Under the pieces are notes generated by a model. The model worked only from the letters and a program-made list of their open reading frames with translations, ran no database searches and was not told the DNA's origin. From contig NC_085112.1 in assembly GCF_030269925.1 (NCBI RefSeq), positions 310,001-374,000 of the forward strand: a stretch of DNA of 64,000 nucleotides, read 5' to 3'. This document shows positions 43,580 to 57,200 of the stretch, one piece after another (position 1 is the first letter of the stretch; each line of letters starts with the position of its first letter). Both the position numbers and the translations under genes were made by a program. Source of the DNA: Bombyx mori. Lineage: Eukaryota; Arthropoda; Insecta; Lepidoptera; Bombycidae.

Positions 43580-44195
43580 AAGCGTGTCTGAAGTTGGCGG
43601 TAGCGAAAGCCTTAGACTTCAATTCGTGAATGCCGGTCGCCGATGCCGATCGAAAAATCGACTGCTAGTCTATAGATCTTTTTATTCCGAGAATATGCAT
43701 CGTGTTTCAACCTCTCTGAATTAAAAAATCAACGCAGGCGAAACCGCGCAGCATGTCTAGCTGAGTTATTCATTATTTCAAGCTGAATATTTTTTTTGCC
43801 ATATAGCAGTTGACTGTCAGAATAATATATAATATAATTTGATCTCATTCTTTTGTTCTATTTTATGGCAATTTTTTTAAATATTTATACAACATACATT
43901 AATTAAACTGTTAATAAAATTTAATTACTTCAAAGTTTTCGCGTTTTCAATGTTTTATGACACAAAGCTCCGACTTGTTGATGTTTTTGAAAAAAAAAAG
44001 GGTTTTATTGTATTTGAACAATTGAACTCACGACCCGTCAATTGTTAAGTGATGACTATGTGATGTAGAAATAACATCGTATAACAAAAATAAGCCCCCG
44101 CGACTTATTTCGCATAACTAGGAATCCGCATAAAAACCAAAATTTCTTATTTCAGATTAGACTGAGACCTGATCAAAGGGCATCATTAAACAACG

Positions 44196-44208
44196 ATGAA
44201 GAACGGAA
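44196..44208 (+). CDS. Gene C exon 1, 13-nt coding part
   Basis: ATG AAG AAC GGA A then GTAAGT; it encodes MKNG and the first base of Arg5. The exon starts near 44156 after ATTTCTTATTTCAG, so about 40 nt of 5' UTR share it, and an upstream noncoding exon is implied. The short coding part is the least certain piece of the model. Confidence 0.72.
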
Positions 44209-47200
44209 GTAAGTATCAGATCAAGATCATCAGATCAGGCACATAAAAGAGCTCAAGAATCGAGTCAAGAATCTAATTGAGAGGCTTTTCTCACGCGCCT
44301 CATTCAGGAAGCGTGTGAGGATCTTATATGATGACCTCGTGTCGAATCATTAACAAAATCTGTATTCCACAATGCCGACACATCATCTAGTCAGTACTTG
44401 TCTTGTAGAAGTGTCTCGTGAGAGATTTGTGCTTGTGCTAAAAAAAGTTCTAAAAACCCTATTTTTTGACACAGGCCCGAATCTCCTATTGCCTCTATGG
44501 AATGGGTGCGTTCCCTGGAACTGGCGAAGGCATTCCTTAAAGAACTCTCTTACGCTCTCATCTAAATGTCCGAGCTTCACCCGGGTCAGAACCCGGTAAA
44601 AATAGGAGGGGTCATCGCGGTCAAAACAAAATCTACGTAATAAAAAAAATACTGCAACCAAACACGTGTACACATAGGCATCGCCTTGAACGACCTTGAG
44701 ATATGAGGTCTAAGTCTTAATTTTATAGTAACTAACGGCTGGTCCACCGGAACACGCGTCGCGGCAGGTGTGGGCAGAACAGTGGTATCTACCCGTGTAG
44801 GCATACAGGAGGCCCTACCACCAGTAAACACTCCACAGTCAGATATTTATTTATTTTTTATTATCCATGACACTTGAGATAAAATTTACATTAGCGGACT
44901 TAATGCCTAAGATATTCTCTACCAGTCAATCAAAGGTAGTGCAAAATAAAAAGAGAGTTAAAAGTATTATCATGTTTGGCAACAGCAACTATGTGTTTCA
45001 TAGTTATAAATATCCCGCAGATTATTAATTATCTTAATAACAATTGTAATTTTGTTTTGGTTCATTCAGTATATATATTTTGTTCCAGGGAACCCGCTTC
45101 CGGGCTTAGTCCTGGGCTTGATGAGTATCGGTGTATCAATTACGTTAATGTTCTTCGATCCAGTAATACCTATTACATTATTTGTGAGTATTTCAAGTTT
45201 TACAGTTGACGACCTCAAAGTTCGGCCGCGTGTTCATTTCTTTAACATTTGATGAGGTATTAAAACATGTAATCGGCTTTGAAACAATATCCCCGATTGT
45301 ACATTGATCTAAAGTTATAGTTTCGTCCACTAAAACCATCTATGTTGTTTGTTTAATGAACTTTGCTCACCAACAATATTGGTGATATTTGATGATTTGG
45401 GTGGATTTTAAGATCGCGCGACATGGCGGCCATGATATTTTGTTTTTCTTTGGATTCAAAGCTGATTTACAGGGAAATGCAATCAGATAGAATTGTCTAT
45501 TGACAGGCTAAATATTGAAAATTTGTAATGTTATTTAAATATTTTTTTTTTTTTAAATATTTTTTTATTGCTTAGATTGGTGGCCGAGCTCACAGCCCAC
45601 CTGGTGTTAAGTGATTACTGGAGCCCATAGACATCTACAATGTAAATGCGCCACCCACCTTGAGATATAAGTTCTAAGGTCTCAGTATAGTTACAACGGC
45701 TACCCCACCCTTCGAACCGAAACGCATTACTGCTTCACGGCGGAAATAGGCGGGGTGGTGGTACCTACCCGTGCGGACTCCCAAGAGGTCCTACCACCAG
45801 TGGCCAAGAGGTCCTACCACCAGTGTCCAATTAAATTCTCGACTTCTTCCTATTATCATTCTAACGCATAGCCGGAACGCTTGTGATTATAATTGCGAAT
45901 CCAAACGTATCATTAGCGTAGTTATTTCGCGTGCCAATCCCGACTGCGACCGATATTCCAATGTGATTTAGACTTTTAGCCATAATCTTAAGTTCGTTAT
46001 CCACTTAACTACGGGTGGGCCGACAGCTCGTCTGGCCATACTGGTAACAATATTTTTTTGACCACAACAATTTTGACCGTTCCAAGAAGAAAATGATATC
46101 CAACATTAGACAATCATTTTTTAATAACAAGGTCAAATCATTATTTGAATCTGCCAACAAACCTGTTTTTTTTTTCAATATTTTAATTAGCTATGCGAGT
46201 AAGAGTTTTTTATTTTTATTTTATTAATTTATTCACACGACTCTCAACGTAATATTTTATTATAATATTTTATTGGAATATTATAATTAAGTTGAGCCGA
46301 CAAGGGCAAAACGAAAACAAATATACATCTGACATGGATGACTTCTGGACTTCTCGGATCGCCTGGTGTAAAACTGTTGTACATAAGAAGTAAGAATTGG
46401 GGTCGTTTGAGCACAAATGAGCACCCTTTCTGCGTCTTCAGTTTTTAACAATCCTTATCTTTTATCTTCATCATATGTTTAAATACATTATAATTTTTTT
46501 ATTAATTCATTGTATGTTTGTCTTCATTATGTGTTTAAAATCTAGTGCTATTTTGTTAAGAGTCATTGAACTAATTTATCTTTTAGATTTTGCATACCTA
46601 ATCGTCAAGGCTAGAAAGTTTAGATTTTGGAAGTTGAATTGGAGGTTGGAGGTATGATACATTGAAATATGAACCGGAGTTGTTCCCATTATAATGTTCT
46701 TAGTGAAAGTATTTTAGGCTGATAGTTAGCATACATTTTTATTAATTGATTCTCGTTCTCGGCAGTGAAAATTAATTCCGGATCTGTTAGTTCATATATA
46801 AAGATTACGTCAGTCAAAATAGAATTCCTAGTCGTAAAATTATATTCATTATTAATCGTTAAGCTAACCTTAGCGTACCTACTACCGAACCATAAATATG
46901 AATCTGTTTTTTTTTTAATTTGCATATTGCATATTCGGTGATTTGCTATTATTTAGTGAGCATGAGTCTCACGGTGAGTGACGTCATTGTCGCCATATCC
47001 CGTTCTGGGCATTTTGGACCAGACGAGTTCTAATCGCATTAGTAACATAATTGTCAACTGCGAGAGCTCGTGGCTACTCACTCCAGTAGCTCAACTCCAG
47101 AGACTGGAGCCTCTATTCCATTCATAGACGAGCGTCTTACCTTCCGAACCGGAATGCATATGCAGGGCGAAGGTACCTTAGGCGAAGGCGTCCTTCTATC

Positions 47201-50200
47201 ATTACTCAAGAACCAGGGGGAAGGTAAGGATAATGGGTGTATGATAGTAGGGCATTTGCCCCATCTACTCAATAGAAAAAAAATTTACTATCATAGACGG
47301 CAATTAGCAATCATTGTCGCTAACACAAAAAGAAGTTTGATTTTTTAAATATTCAGTTTTATTCATTCATGTAGTTTTGCTAGTTTTAGTCCCTGGCACG
47401 TCTTATTGGCGGAGCTATCCGGATTTGACTAAACACAATACCATATGATCTGTCTTGCTTCCAGTATTCCCGAGCAGCCAATGGTACGCTTACTCACAAC
47501 GCCATGATGGAAGTTATAGAAGGTATACACATATCGGCGTACCTGTTCAACATTACCAACGCTGAGGAGTTCACGTCCGGAGAGCATGATAAGCTGAAAG
47601 TGCAAGAAGTCGGGCCGTTTACTTATAGGTTTGTTTGTTTATTCACTTTCTGTTACGGGTTGTGGAACGTGCCGTAGAGAGGTAGATACCATCATGCAGT
47701 GGCGGATTAAAGGTCCAGAGCGCCCTAGGCAAACACTTTATCGGCGCCCCTGTACCGGCCATAAATGACCATAATACCATAAATTTTAACTAGTTGTTTT
47801 TGCAATTACGATGACGTTGTATCATCAAACCCTAGACTTTAGTAGACCAGGACCCTTGTACTTACGCTAATGCGCGAATGAAGTTAATTCTTAATCGTTA
47901 ATTTAAAAATTTTGAGCTCGCGCGCCCCTTGTAACTTACACGCCCCTAGGCACATGCCTAGTTTGCCTTACGGATAATTCGCCTCTGCCATCATGTTATT
48001 CCTTGCAACCATTCATCAATAAGAAGGTATTTATTTTAATAATTCCAATGTCATAAGCACAATCCAGCTTGCTACGGAAATACATATAGATTTTTATGCA
48101 GATTGAACTTGTTATTTTCCCTATGAATTTATTATAGAGTTGTACCTACCAATGATGGTAGGCTGCATGGCTAGGAGCAAGGTAGCCTAATCAATTAATT
48201 ACATAGGTTGACTCTGGCTGCAATGATTCTAAATAGTGTAAAACTGGCGCTGTTCTATTCACGGATAAGCGTTGTCTTTTTAGTACGAATTAAATACGTA
48301 GTCAACATCAGTTCACGGAAGATTTCCGCGCTGAAGGAATAATAAAATAAAAACTATACATGTTCGTAATTCCTATTGGTAGTACTGCCCGCACGGAATG
48401 ATATCACAATTCTTACCATTTTTTATCGCGGTGTGGTTGTGATTTATAGAATGGGCAAGCTGTTGTTAAATGCAAGATATGTTGGGATTATATAACGAAG
48501 TTCCGGTAACCACTTAAGACCGGGTGGGCCGCGAGCTTGCTCATTTACATAAGCAGTAAATAAGTGGTCTCCTTCTTAAGTTCGATCAGTAAAAACGCAG
48601 TTTTCTAAAAATAAAAATGCCATTTGTCGCAGCTGACTAAGACGTCTTGGTATCGCGAATTTTGATAATCGAGTTTTTGTCAATATAAAATTATTCATTA
48701 GGAATTTTATTGATTAACTACGTTTGCTATTGAGCTATGAATCTTGTTATTTAAATACTAGTTTTGCGATGCGTCCCTGAATTATGATAGATGTGCTTTT
48801 TTTTGCATCTTCATATTATTATATTTTAAAAGTTATTTTTCGATTTAATCTCACGCTTTTTTTGCTATGATCATTTTATTGTGTTTGCAAAATTTTGTAT
48901 ACTCTACAGTTTCCGTGGTCACACGGGCGACCAAGGTGCTATTCTTCGAAACTTAAAATATTACCTAACTACCTATTTAACTACGAGAAATATAGAAAAA
49001 TAGACGGCAGTTAGCACAATATTCCAATGTCCACGAATAACCCTTTAGTCGTCCGTGACCCAAAAACTCTAATATATTCGAAAAGACAGCATTAATTTAC
49101 TCTAGATTAAAAGTTGAAAGTAATTTTAATTCTGTCTAGTACTCGCAGATATCAAAGAAAATATGAAAATATTTCATTAATATTAATCCATACAATATAT
49201 TTTTATGGTGGTAGGACCTCTTGTGAGTCCACACGGGTACCACCACCCTGCCTAACTAGGTGCTTAACACCAGGTGGGCTGTGAGCTCGTCCAACCATCT
49301 AAGCAATAAATAAAAATCAAAAGTTTTTGCGAAAATTCCATTCAAATCAGTTCAGTTCACAAAAATTAAAATAGATGAACAATATAAATACAGACTTATC
49401 TTTATCTTTCCATCCAAGTAACATGGCGGCTGTGTTTGTTACAGTAAAGCGTAGCTAGTCGTTTGTTAGACTTACTAATTGACAGGAATCTAGTATTAAC
49501 TAATTAGTCTACCTTGAAATCAAGCCAGCCTTGTACTATATATGTATTACAAAAGGTTGTAATTTGAATTTAATCTGTATTATTAATTGTCGTAACCGGA
49601 AAGCACAAAAAACTGTTTGTATTACGGAATTAGGATTTACTTGCATGTGCTTCTGACACACATACATTTAAGATACACTGCACACATATAGTATATGTTG
49701 ACAGCAATAAACTTAAGTAGTATCTCTTAGACAAACTTGATATTGTTTTAGTATTAACAATACTTTACAAATTATCAGTAGGCTTCCTTCCTTGAGAAAA
49801 AAGAAGATATCCTAGCTTGGAGTTGATCAATGGCACTGGTTCTTAACTTTCGTTTTTATGCACTGTTGAATGGGCGACGAAGAGACTGCTTAGTTTGTCA
49901 AGCGCTGCCCAGGGTGGTTGGATTCTTCTATTACCTTCTCTCTCTAAATTATTTTCACCCACCTGGAACGTCTGCCCGTATATATTCTTGGACAACTTGA
50001 AGCGGGCAGCCCCTTACGACGATTGGACCCAGCCTGATGTCACTATTGAACATCAATTTAGTTTATTCATGCTTATCCCAAATACGGAATTACGAAATGC
50101 TGATTGATGGGTATATAAAGGTAATGTTTACTCACTTAGTCACGATATTGTAATGTACATTTGATTGTTGTGTTAATTACACAAAAGGTTTCCGAATAAG

Positions 50201-53200
50201 TATGTTTTATATATTAGGGATCCGAAACAACTGTTTAATTACGTTAATATATTAATTTGTAGCTTGTTTGTCTCGTTTGACGTCATTTCTGCTGGCATAC
50301 ACAGGCACGTTCACAACGCACCACGAATTAAGGGTAAATCAACATATAAATGCCATAAGCCACCTTAAAACATAAGCTCCAAGGCTCAATTTTATTGCAT
50401 CAACTGATGCTTCATCTGTCAAATATCAACGCACGACTCATTAGTGATAGGCACATGCAAGGGCTCACAATACGTCTAGCTTCAAGTAAAACCATCACGT
50501 TTGGTTGACTGGTAGAATACGCCTTAGACATTATATCCGCCAACGTTTCCAAATACATTAAGTGTATTACAATAAATACAAAAAAAAAATCTTGAACCAA
50601 TTATTTTATTATCATTCACTTCTTCTCTTTCAGTGAGGCTCGAACGAATAAAAACTTTGTGATAGATGAAGAAGCTGAAGAAATGAGGTATACTCCTCGA
50701 ATCGATGTGAACTTCATACCCGAGGCGTCTGTGGGAAGGCCTGAAGATATAGATGTCACGTTGGCGAATATCGCAATGTTGGTGAGTATCTACATAATAT
50801 AATGTTCGGTTACTTCGGTCTCATATTGTGTGAATTTCCCTGTGAATTTGATCAATTCCAAAGGGCTTCCGTCTTTCGGTCGGTATATTCTGGATAAGTA
50901 TGTTAGTTAAATAATCAGATATAGCATACAGTACCCTGATTAGAGCCTAAAATGTCTGAACCAGTGCGAAGTAACGTGCAGGTGCGTTATACATAAAAAA
51001 ATCCTTTAAATTATAACAATACCATAAAATAGGCCGAAAACCGAATCAACTCGTGAATACAACTTTACTTACTGTCAATTTGACTTTTAAAATTATAATA
51101 GCAACGCTCATTTGCAGACTTTTCAAGTTTTGATTCTTACATTTCACAACAGAACCTTAAAAGATTTTTTTTACATTCTAATACAGTTTTTCTGTTAATT
51201 TTTACCCATTACTAAGCGTTTTGGACCAATTATATATATATCCATAGTTTCCTGAAAATTGTCACATACATATTATATAGTACAGTAGAATAATTTGCGC
51301 ATGAAAATGTCCCTTTCGAATACTTTAAGTCATCGGTTTCCCATTTCATGCCTTTAATATGGAAATGATTTCCCGAGAATGCTGATGGTAAAGTGGGTAA
51401 GACCGGTAAAACCTTTAGAATGAATATTTACATTCTTCTTTCAGAGCATAGCCTCCAAAGTGGGTGCCTACTCCTACTTTCCTCAACTAGCCTTCAACCT
51501 TCTGGCATCGCAGCTGAACTCCAAGCCAGTAGTGACGATGAGAGCAAAGGACTACCTCTGGGGCTACGACGAGCCTCTTATAAGATTAGGGCATAATATT
51601 ATACCAGGGATAATAAACTTCGATAGATTGGGAATTTTGGATAGAGTAAGAAAATAACTTTTTTTTGTGCTAGCTGCACCATTTATTAATTTATTTTTTA
51701 TTGCTTAGATGGCTGAACGAGCTCACAGCCCACCTGGTTGTTAAGTGGTTACTGGAACTCATAGACATCTACAACTTAAATGCGCCACCCACTTCGAGAC
51801 ACAAGTTCTAAGGTCTCAGTATAGTTACAACGGCTGCCCCGCCCTTCAAACCGAAATGCATTATTGCTTCACAGCAGAAATAGGCAGGGTGGTGATACCC
51901 ACCCGTGCGGACTCACAAGAGGTTCTACCACCAGGTGATGAATGATAAATATACGTGTTGGATATCATATAACGAGCCTTTTGAAAATGCTGAGCGTAAT
52001 ATCAGTCAGTTATAATATAAGTCCATCATCCAAAATTAACCCTAGAATTAACCCTAGAGTAGGTAGATTGGAAAGGTTATCCAACATGCTCCTCTAACTT
52101 GTCCCATAGGCTCTCCACTTTATTATTCTGCGTCTTATACTGTTTCTCCTGTGCCATTGTCTCCGCATCAGAACCTTTCACTCATCCTCTTATTTCATAT
52201 CGTATTTTATGATTTTCCAGCTTTACGATAAAAAAGCGGTCTATAACTATGTGGTGAGCGCTAAAAACTCAGACAAGTTTGCCATTAAGTCTGTAAATGG
52301 AATTGAAGGTCTTGAAATGTGGAATTACGAAAATCCCAAGAAAAGGTACTTCTCTTCTGCAAATGTCATTAATACATTACAGATCGAAAATAAGGTGTTA
52401 AGGTTGACTTCCCAAAAACATCGAGAAAGGGATTTTATTCTAAGCCTACTGGTATATTTTCGTATTTTTTATTACCTAGTTGGGTGGGTTCAGATGTTAA
52501 ATGGTAGCCAGAGACATCATCTACCACCCATCATGAGACATCGGTTCTCAAGTGAAGTGTCAGTTTTATAATAAAACCGCTGCCCCACCCATCAAACACA
52601 CTGCTGCTTCACGACAGTAATAAGTATCGTCATCTATCTAATTTTTTTTCTACCTATTCTCTAACTGATGACGTTGCTAACACTGACCCTAGCAAAAGCA
52701 GTGCTTCACAGAATCAATCGGGGTTATCATCGTAGCCAAAGATGTTTCGAATATTTCATATCCTAATATTTGGAATATTCCACATATCCCAAACAAATTC
52801 TTCTCACTTTTTTCACATTCTAATCAAAATATATGTCAAAACTGTACTATTTAATCTGAAATTTAAGGTCCAAATGCAACTCATTTATAGACGCATTTGA
52901 AGGTATCAACTACCCCGCCATGATGACCCCAGAAACGCCTATAAGAATATACAGAAGTATTCTCTGTCGAATTCTGGAATTGGATTATTTTGACACGATA
53001 ACAACTGACTATGGAGCCAAGGGTCTGGTCTATCGAATTAGTAACAGAACGTATACGACAAATAACGATACCAAATGTCTTTGTATTGGAGAATGTCAAG
53101 AGTACATTTCTCATCTGTCACCCTGCTTTTTTGGTAAGTTTCAATAAATAATCTATATATATATATAAATGAATTGCTGTTCGTTAGTCTGGCTAAAACT

Positions 53201-53694
53201 CGAGAACGGCTGGACCAATTTGTAGAAATCCAGAGAAGGTTTCAAAGGTAGATAAATATGAACGTGCTCGGAATTAAATAAAAATAACAATTTTGTTTTT
53301 CCTTTGATGTGTCCCCCGTCGGACGGATCCTTTTGTTTGTTTTAAGTTTATTTTATACATAAGGTTAGGTCTTTTATTTATCGATTATCGATTGAGGCAC
53401 TACGAAGTCTGCCGGGTCAGCTAGTAAAGACCCGTGTAGGCACCGGAACGTAAGGACGTCGCAATAGAGGGCCAATATTTTATTAACTAGATATGGAAGA
53501 ACTTGAATTTGTTGCGATTTTTATATCTTGAAACGAAATTGTTCAAAAATTATTCTTATAATCTCCAAGCATTGTCATAGCTGAGTATCAGAAACAAAAC
53601 AATAATATTATTATATAGATTCAGGCGCTAGAGCATTCGTAAAAAATACATTGTATTGACACTGTTAATTACATTCGAACAGCCCGCGTAATAA

Positions 53695-53730
<36 letters not shown>

Positions 53731-54205
53731 CAGTGATCAAGATCTACAGTATATTTTGAACGGTTATAACATAATGTAGCCAAACCAAACCAAGCTGAAA
53801 TGTAGCCTAGTCAATAAACAAGCAAAAAAATCTATAGACAGGATCCATTGTCAAGGATTTTATTTTTTATTTTAGGTCTACCCGTGGCTCTATCTAATGC
53901 ACATTTCCTGTACGCCGATCCAGAAATTTATAGCAAAATAGAAGGAATTCAACCTGACGAAGAGAAACATGGCAGCAATATACTAATTGACCCGGTAAGA
54001 TATCATGTAGTCAAATACCTAATTAGTTAAGTATTTACTTTAACATATATGTACATCAGTTTCCGCCAATCGTAGACATTACAATTTACTTTGAGTGGCC
54101 CAGAGTTAAACAGAAGAAAAAAAAAATCCATATTTTCTGACGATTCACAAAAAAATTCTTGGATGATTTGTTATCTCCGTCGTTTTTCTGCAGCTGATCT
54201 AAGAA

Positions 54206-54262
<57 letters not shown>

Positions 54263-57200
54263 ATTGAAAGTTTACTGGTGGCCCGAAGGCCTTTCCAGTT
54301 TCACCAGGACAGGTGGGCGAGCAAAGGCTCAGCCAAGAGGGGTGGGATTTGCTAACAACTGCCCGAGCGCCTCCGAAGGAGACCTAACAACTCAAGAGCA
54401 ATTGTTTCGCGAATGAATCTACTACCGGATCGGAATCGCGACCCGCTGAGAAGATCCGGCGAGAAACTCAGCGGGCTATCTAAGAATCGTTGTAGTGCCT
54501 GGTCTTTTACGATTAGGTTGACAGTTAAACTTGTGTGGTACCACATCACTCCCATCGTTGTTTAATAAATATAATTTTCCATGTCATGTTTCAGCTGGAA
54601 TAAAAAAACAGAAATCATGAAAATTATTTAAATTTTATTTTATAACAACAGCAAAACCACTATGACATAAAATTAAAAAAAAAATATCTAGTCAAATACA
54701 TAACTTCGAACGTTATAAAATTATAAATACATATATCAAATTTAAATCCCACTCATTAGATAAAGATACATGAATTTATTATTTAAGTACTTTAAATTAT
54801 TAATAAAAAAAATGCTATAGTTTTATAAGTAATGATTTGGAGTCTAGTTAAAAAAAATATTCACTGAACTCTATTTGAATATATAATAATTATTTTATTT
54901 GTATACTTAGATTAATAATAAATAATAACAATGGTGCTAAGAAAAAATTAAGCCGCAACGATCTTCACAACAAAAAAAAATCGATTTTGTTTTGGGATTA
55001 TCACGGTGCTCTGCTAGAAACCATTTATTTCGACGTTTGTCATCTTAGGAAACATTTAAAAACAGTTTTTCAGGAGTTGTTTTTGTAGTATTCATGCATA
55101 ATGGTACAAAAAAAGAACGATAACGTTTGAGGTTCGACATTTTCAATATAAATATTTGTATATTTAACAATGACAACAAAATTAAATAGATCAAAACACT
55201 GTACACTTATTATTTCTATATGAATTGCATTGAGGGAAAACTAACATTATGACGTCACACGCGCTCGGGTTTGATCGGGAGCTGTCGGCGTGTCTTCGGT
55301 ACTGGATTAAAAAATTAATTTTTATTTTGAAATAACTTTTGAATTATTGCGAAAAAAAAGTTGTAAAAATTGTTTTTTTATAAAAATTATACAATAATAT
55401 ATGATCTTTCCATTTATCACAAAAATACATGTGTGCAATTCACACGTGCTAGAAGTGAAACCTTCAAAACTTTAAATACAGTTATCCTAAATGTCATTGT
55501 CTAAGTATAATAATAATAATATGTACAATTTTCTCATTAGTAAATAATTGTAAATCATCTTTTACAGTATGAGGTAGCGCCCTCTGTGAATTGATATTTT
55601 AACTTCACGAATAATCTTAAATTAAAATTCACTACAAGAGGTTTCATACACAGGTTAATATTAAAATATCTCATAGATGGTGCTGTATTAAAAAACTAAA
55701 CTGAGAGCGTCTAATATGTTCTATCTCATTCTCTCGCCGGCTGAATCCTATACATTTAAGTGTTTGTGTCTCTATGGACTTAATTTCTCGTTTCATCGAG
55801 TTTGAAATAACAACGAATCTAAAGAAGTTTCACTTAAAAAAAAAAGTATTCTTAAACCCATTGGCATTTCTATAATAAACTAAGAAAACAACATTTAAAG
55901 CATTTAATCTCCTTTTTAAATTTTTAAATTAATGTTTTAAATTCTTCATCTCAGTCGTACACTCCTGGCGGAGTGGTCGTGGTTATATTATGTCTTATGC
56001 TTACCCACTCTAACCGGCGCCATCTAGGCGGGCTTCGGACAGTCTGCCGACCGAGAGGGCTGGTGGTCGTGGCGCCGACGACCGCCAGTCCGGCGTCCCG
56101 AGGGGGAGGGTGATGGGAGAGATGTGCTCCGCACTAAACGCTTCACTTCCCCCCCTTTGCCTTGTCATGAGTTCTGTCTCATTCGAGGTTTGGACGTTGG
56201 TTGTTGAGCGACAGGAGGTTTTAGTCAGTTCGACTCTGACATACCCCGCCCAGTATCCCCAGAAAAGGGCGGAAGTCCGGCGATTTCCTCCTGACAAAAA
56301 AAAAAAATGTCTTATGCTTGGTTGCGGCTTTTGAGAGACTCATGTTTTAAATAGTATTATTAAATTATGCAAACTGAACTGAACTATTCTGTTCGAACTT
56401 ATTCTTCATTGAATGACAGACAGGTCAGTGGATCCGTCTAAAAAAAACCTTTTTTTAAACTAAAGAGTTTTAAAGGTTTTAAATACTTAAGTTTTTTCCC
56501 CACATGTTTAAAAAATACACTTTAGATTCAATACGTATATCAGAATGAAATATGTAGCAGGGCAACATCATTAATTCATCTAATTTTAACATAGGCCAAA
56601 CTCGTTAGTGATTAATCAAACACATGAAGCCTGAATTGTATTATTGTACAAGGATTCTCCCACCCTACAAACCGGAACGCAAGATTGCTTCGAATTGTGA
56701 TTAAGCATATTTTTTTGCACATGATTTGTATACATTATGTTAATTAATCATTGTAAAAGTCAGACCTGATCATGTATCAAGTTCGTATTTCTTTAAAAAA
56801 ATTGTTATCTCTGCGAGATTTGAGCATCGGAATAGTCTCATAGTCCGATACGAGAAACCGGGCGTCTTATCATTTAGACCTTAGTGCTCAAAGTGGTCCA
56901 GGTGGACCTCCAGGGGTCCATGAGACACTCGACGGGGGACGTTCGCGTGAAAAAAGGGGGGTTCTGAATTGGTAAGCAGGGCTTTCGATAGTGAAGAACT
57001 AAAAAAATGTTGGCTTGATTTCATCAATCCATGTAGGTAGATATTTTAAGCAGAACATTTTGAGAATCTCACCGACTTTTACTTGACATTTTTTTACATA
57101 TTTCATATTCAGTACAACTTGCGTCATTAACGTTATTAATGTTTAATTTTAATTATATTAATAATTAATTATATAATTTAATTATATTAATTAATATACA

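Noticed and set aside
44372..44673. Overlapping frames on both strands after CD36 exon 1
   Set aside because: No domain and no splice compatibility with exon 2; they lie in intron 1.
47070..47348. 92-codon frame upstream of CD36 exon 3
   Set aside because: No family resemblance; exon 2 joins exon 3 in phase 0 without it, and the joined protein is already complete.
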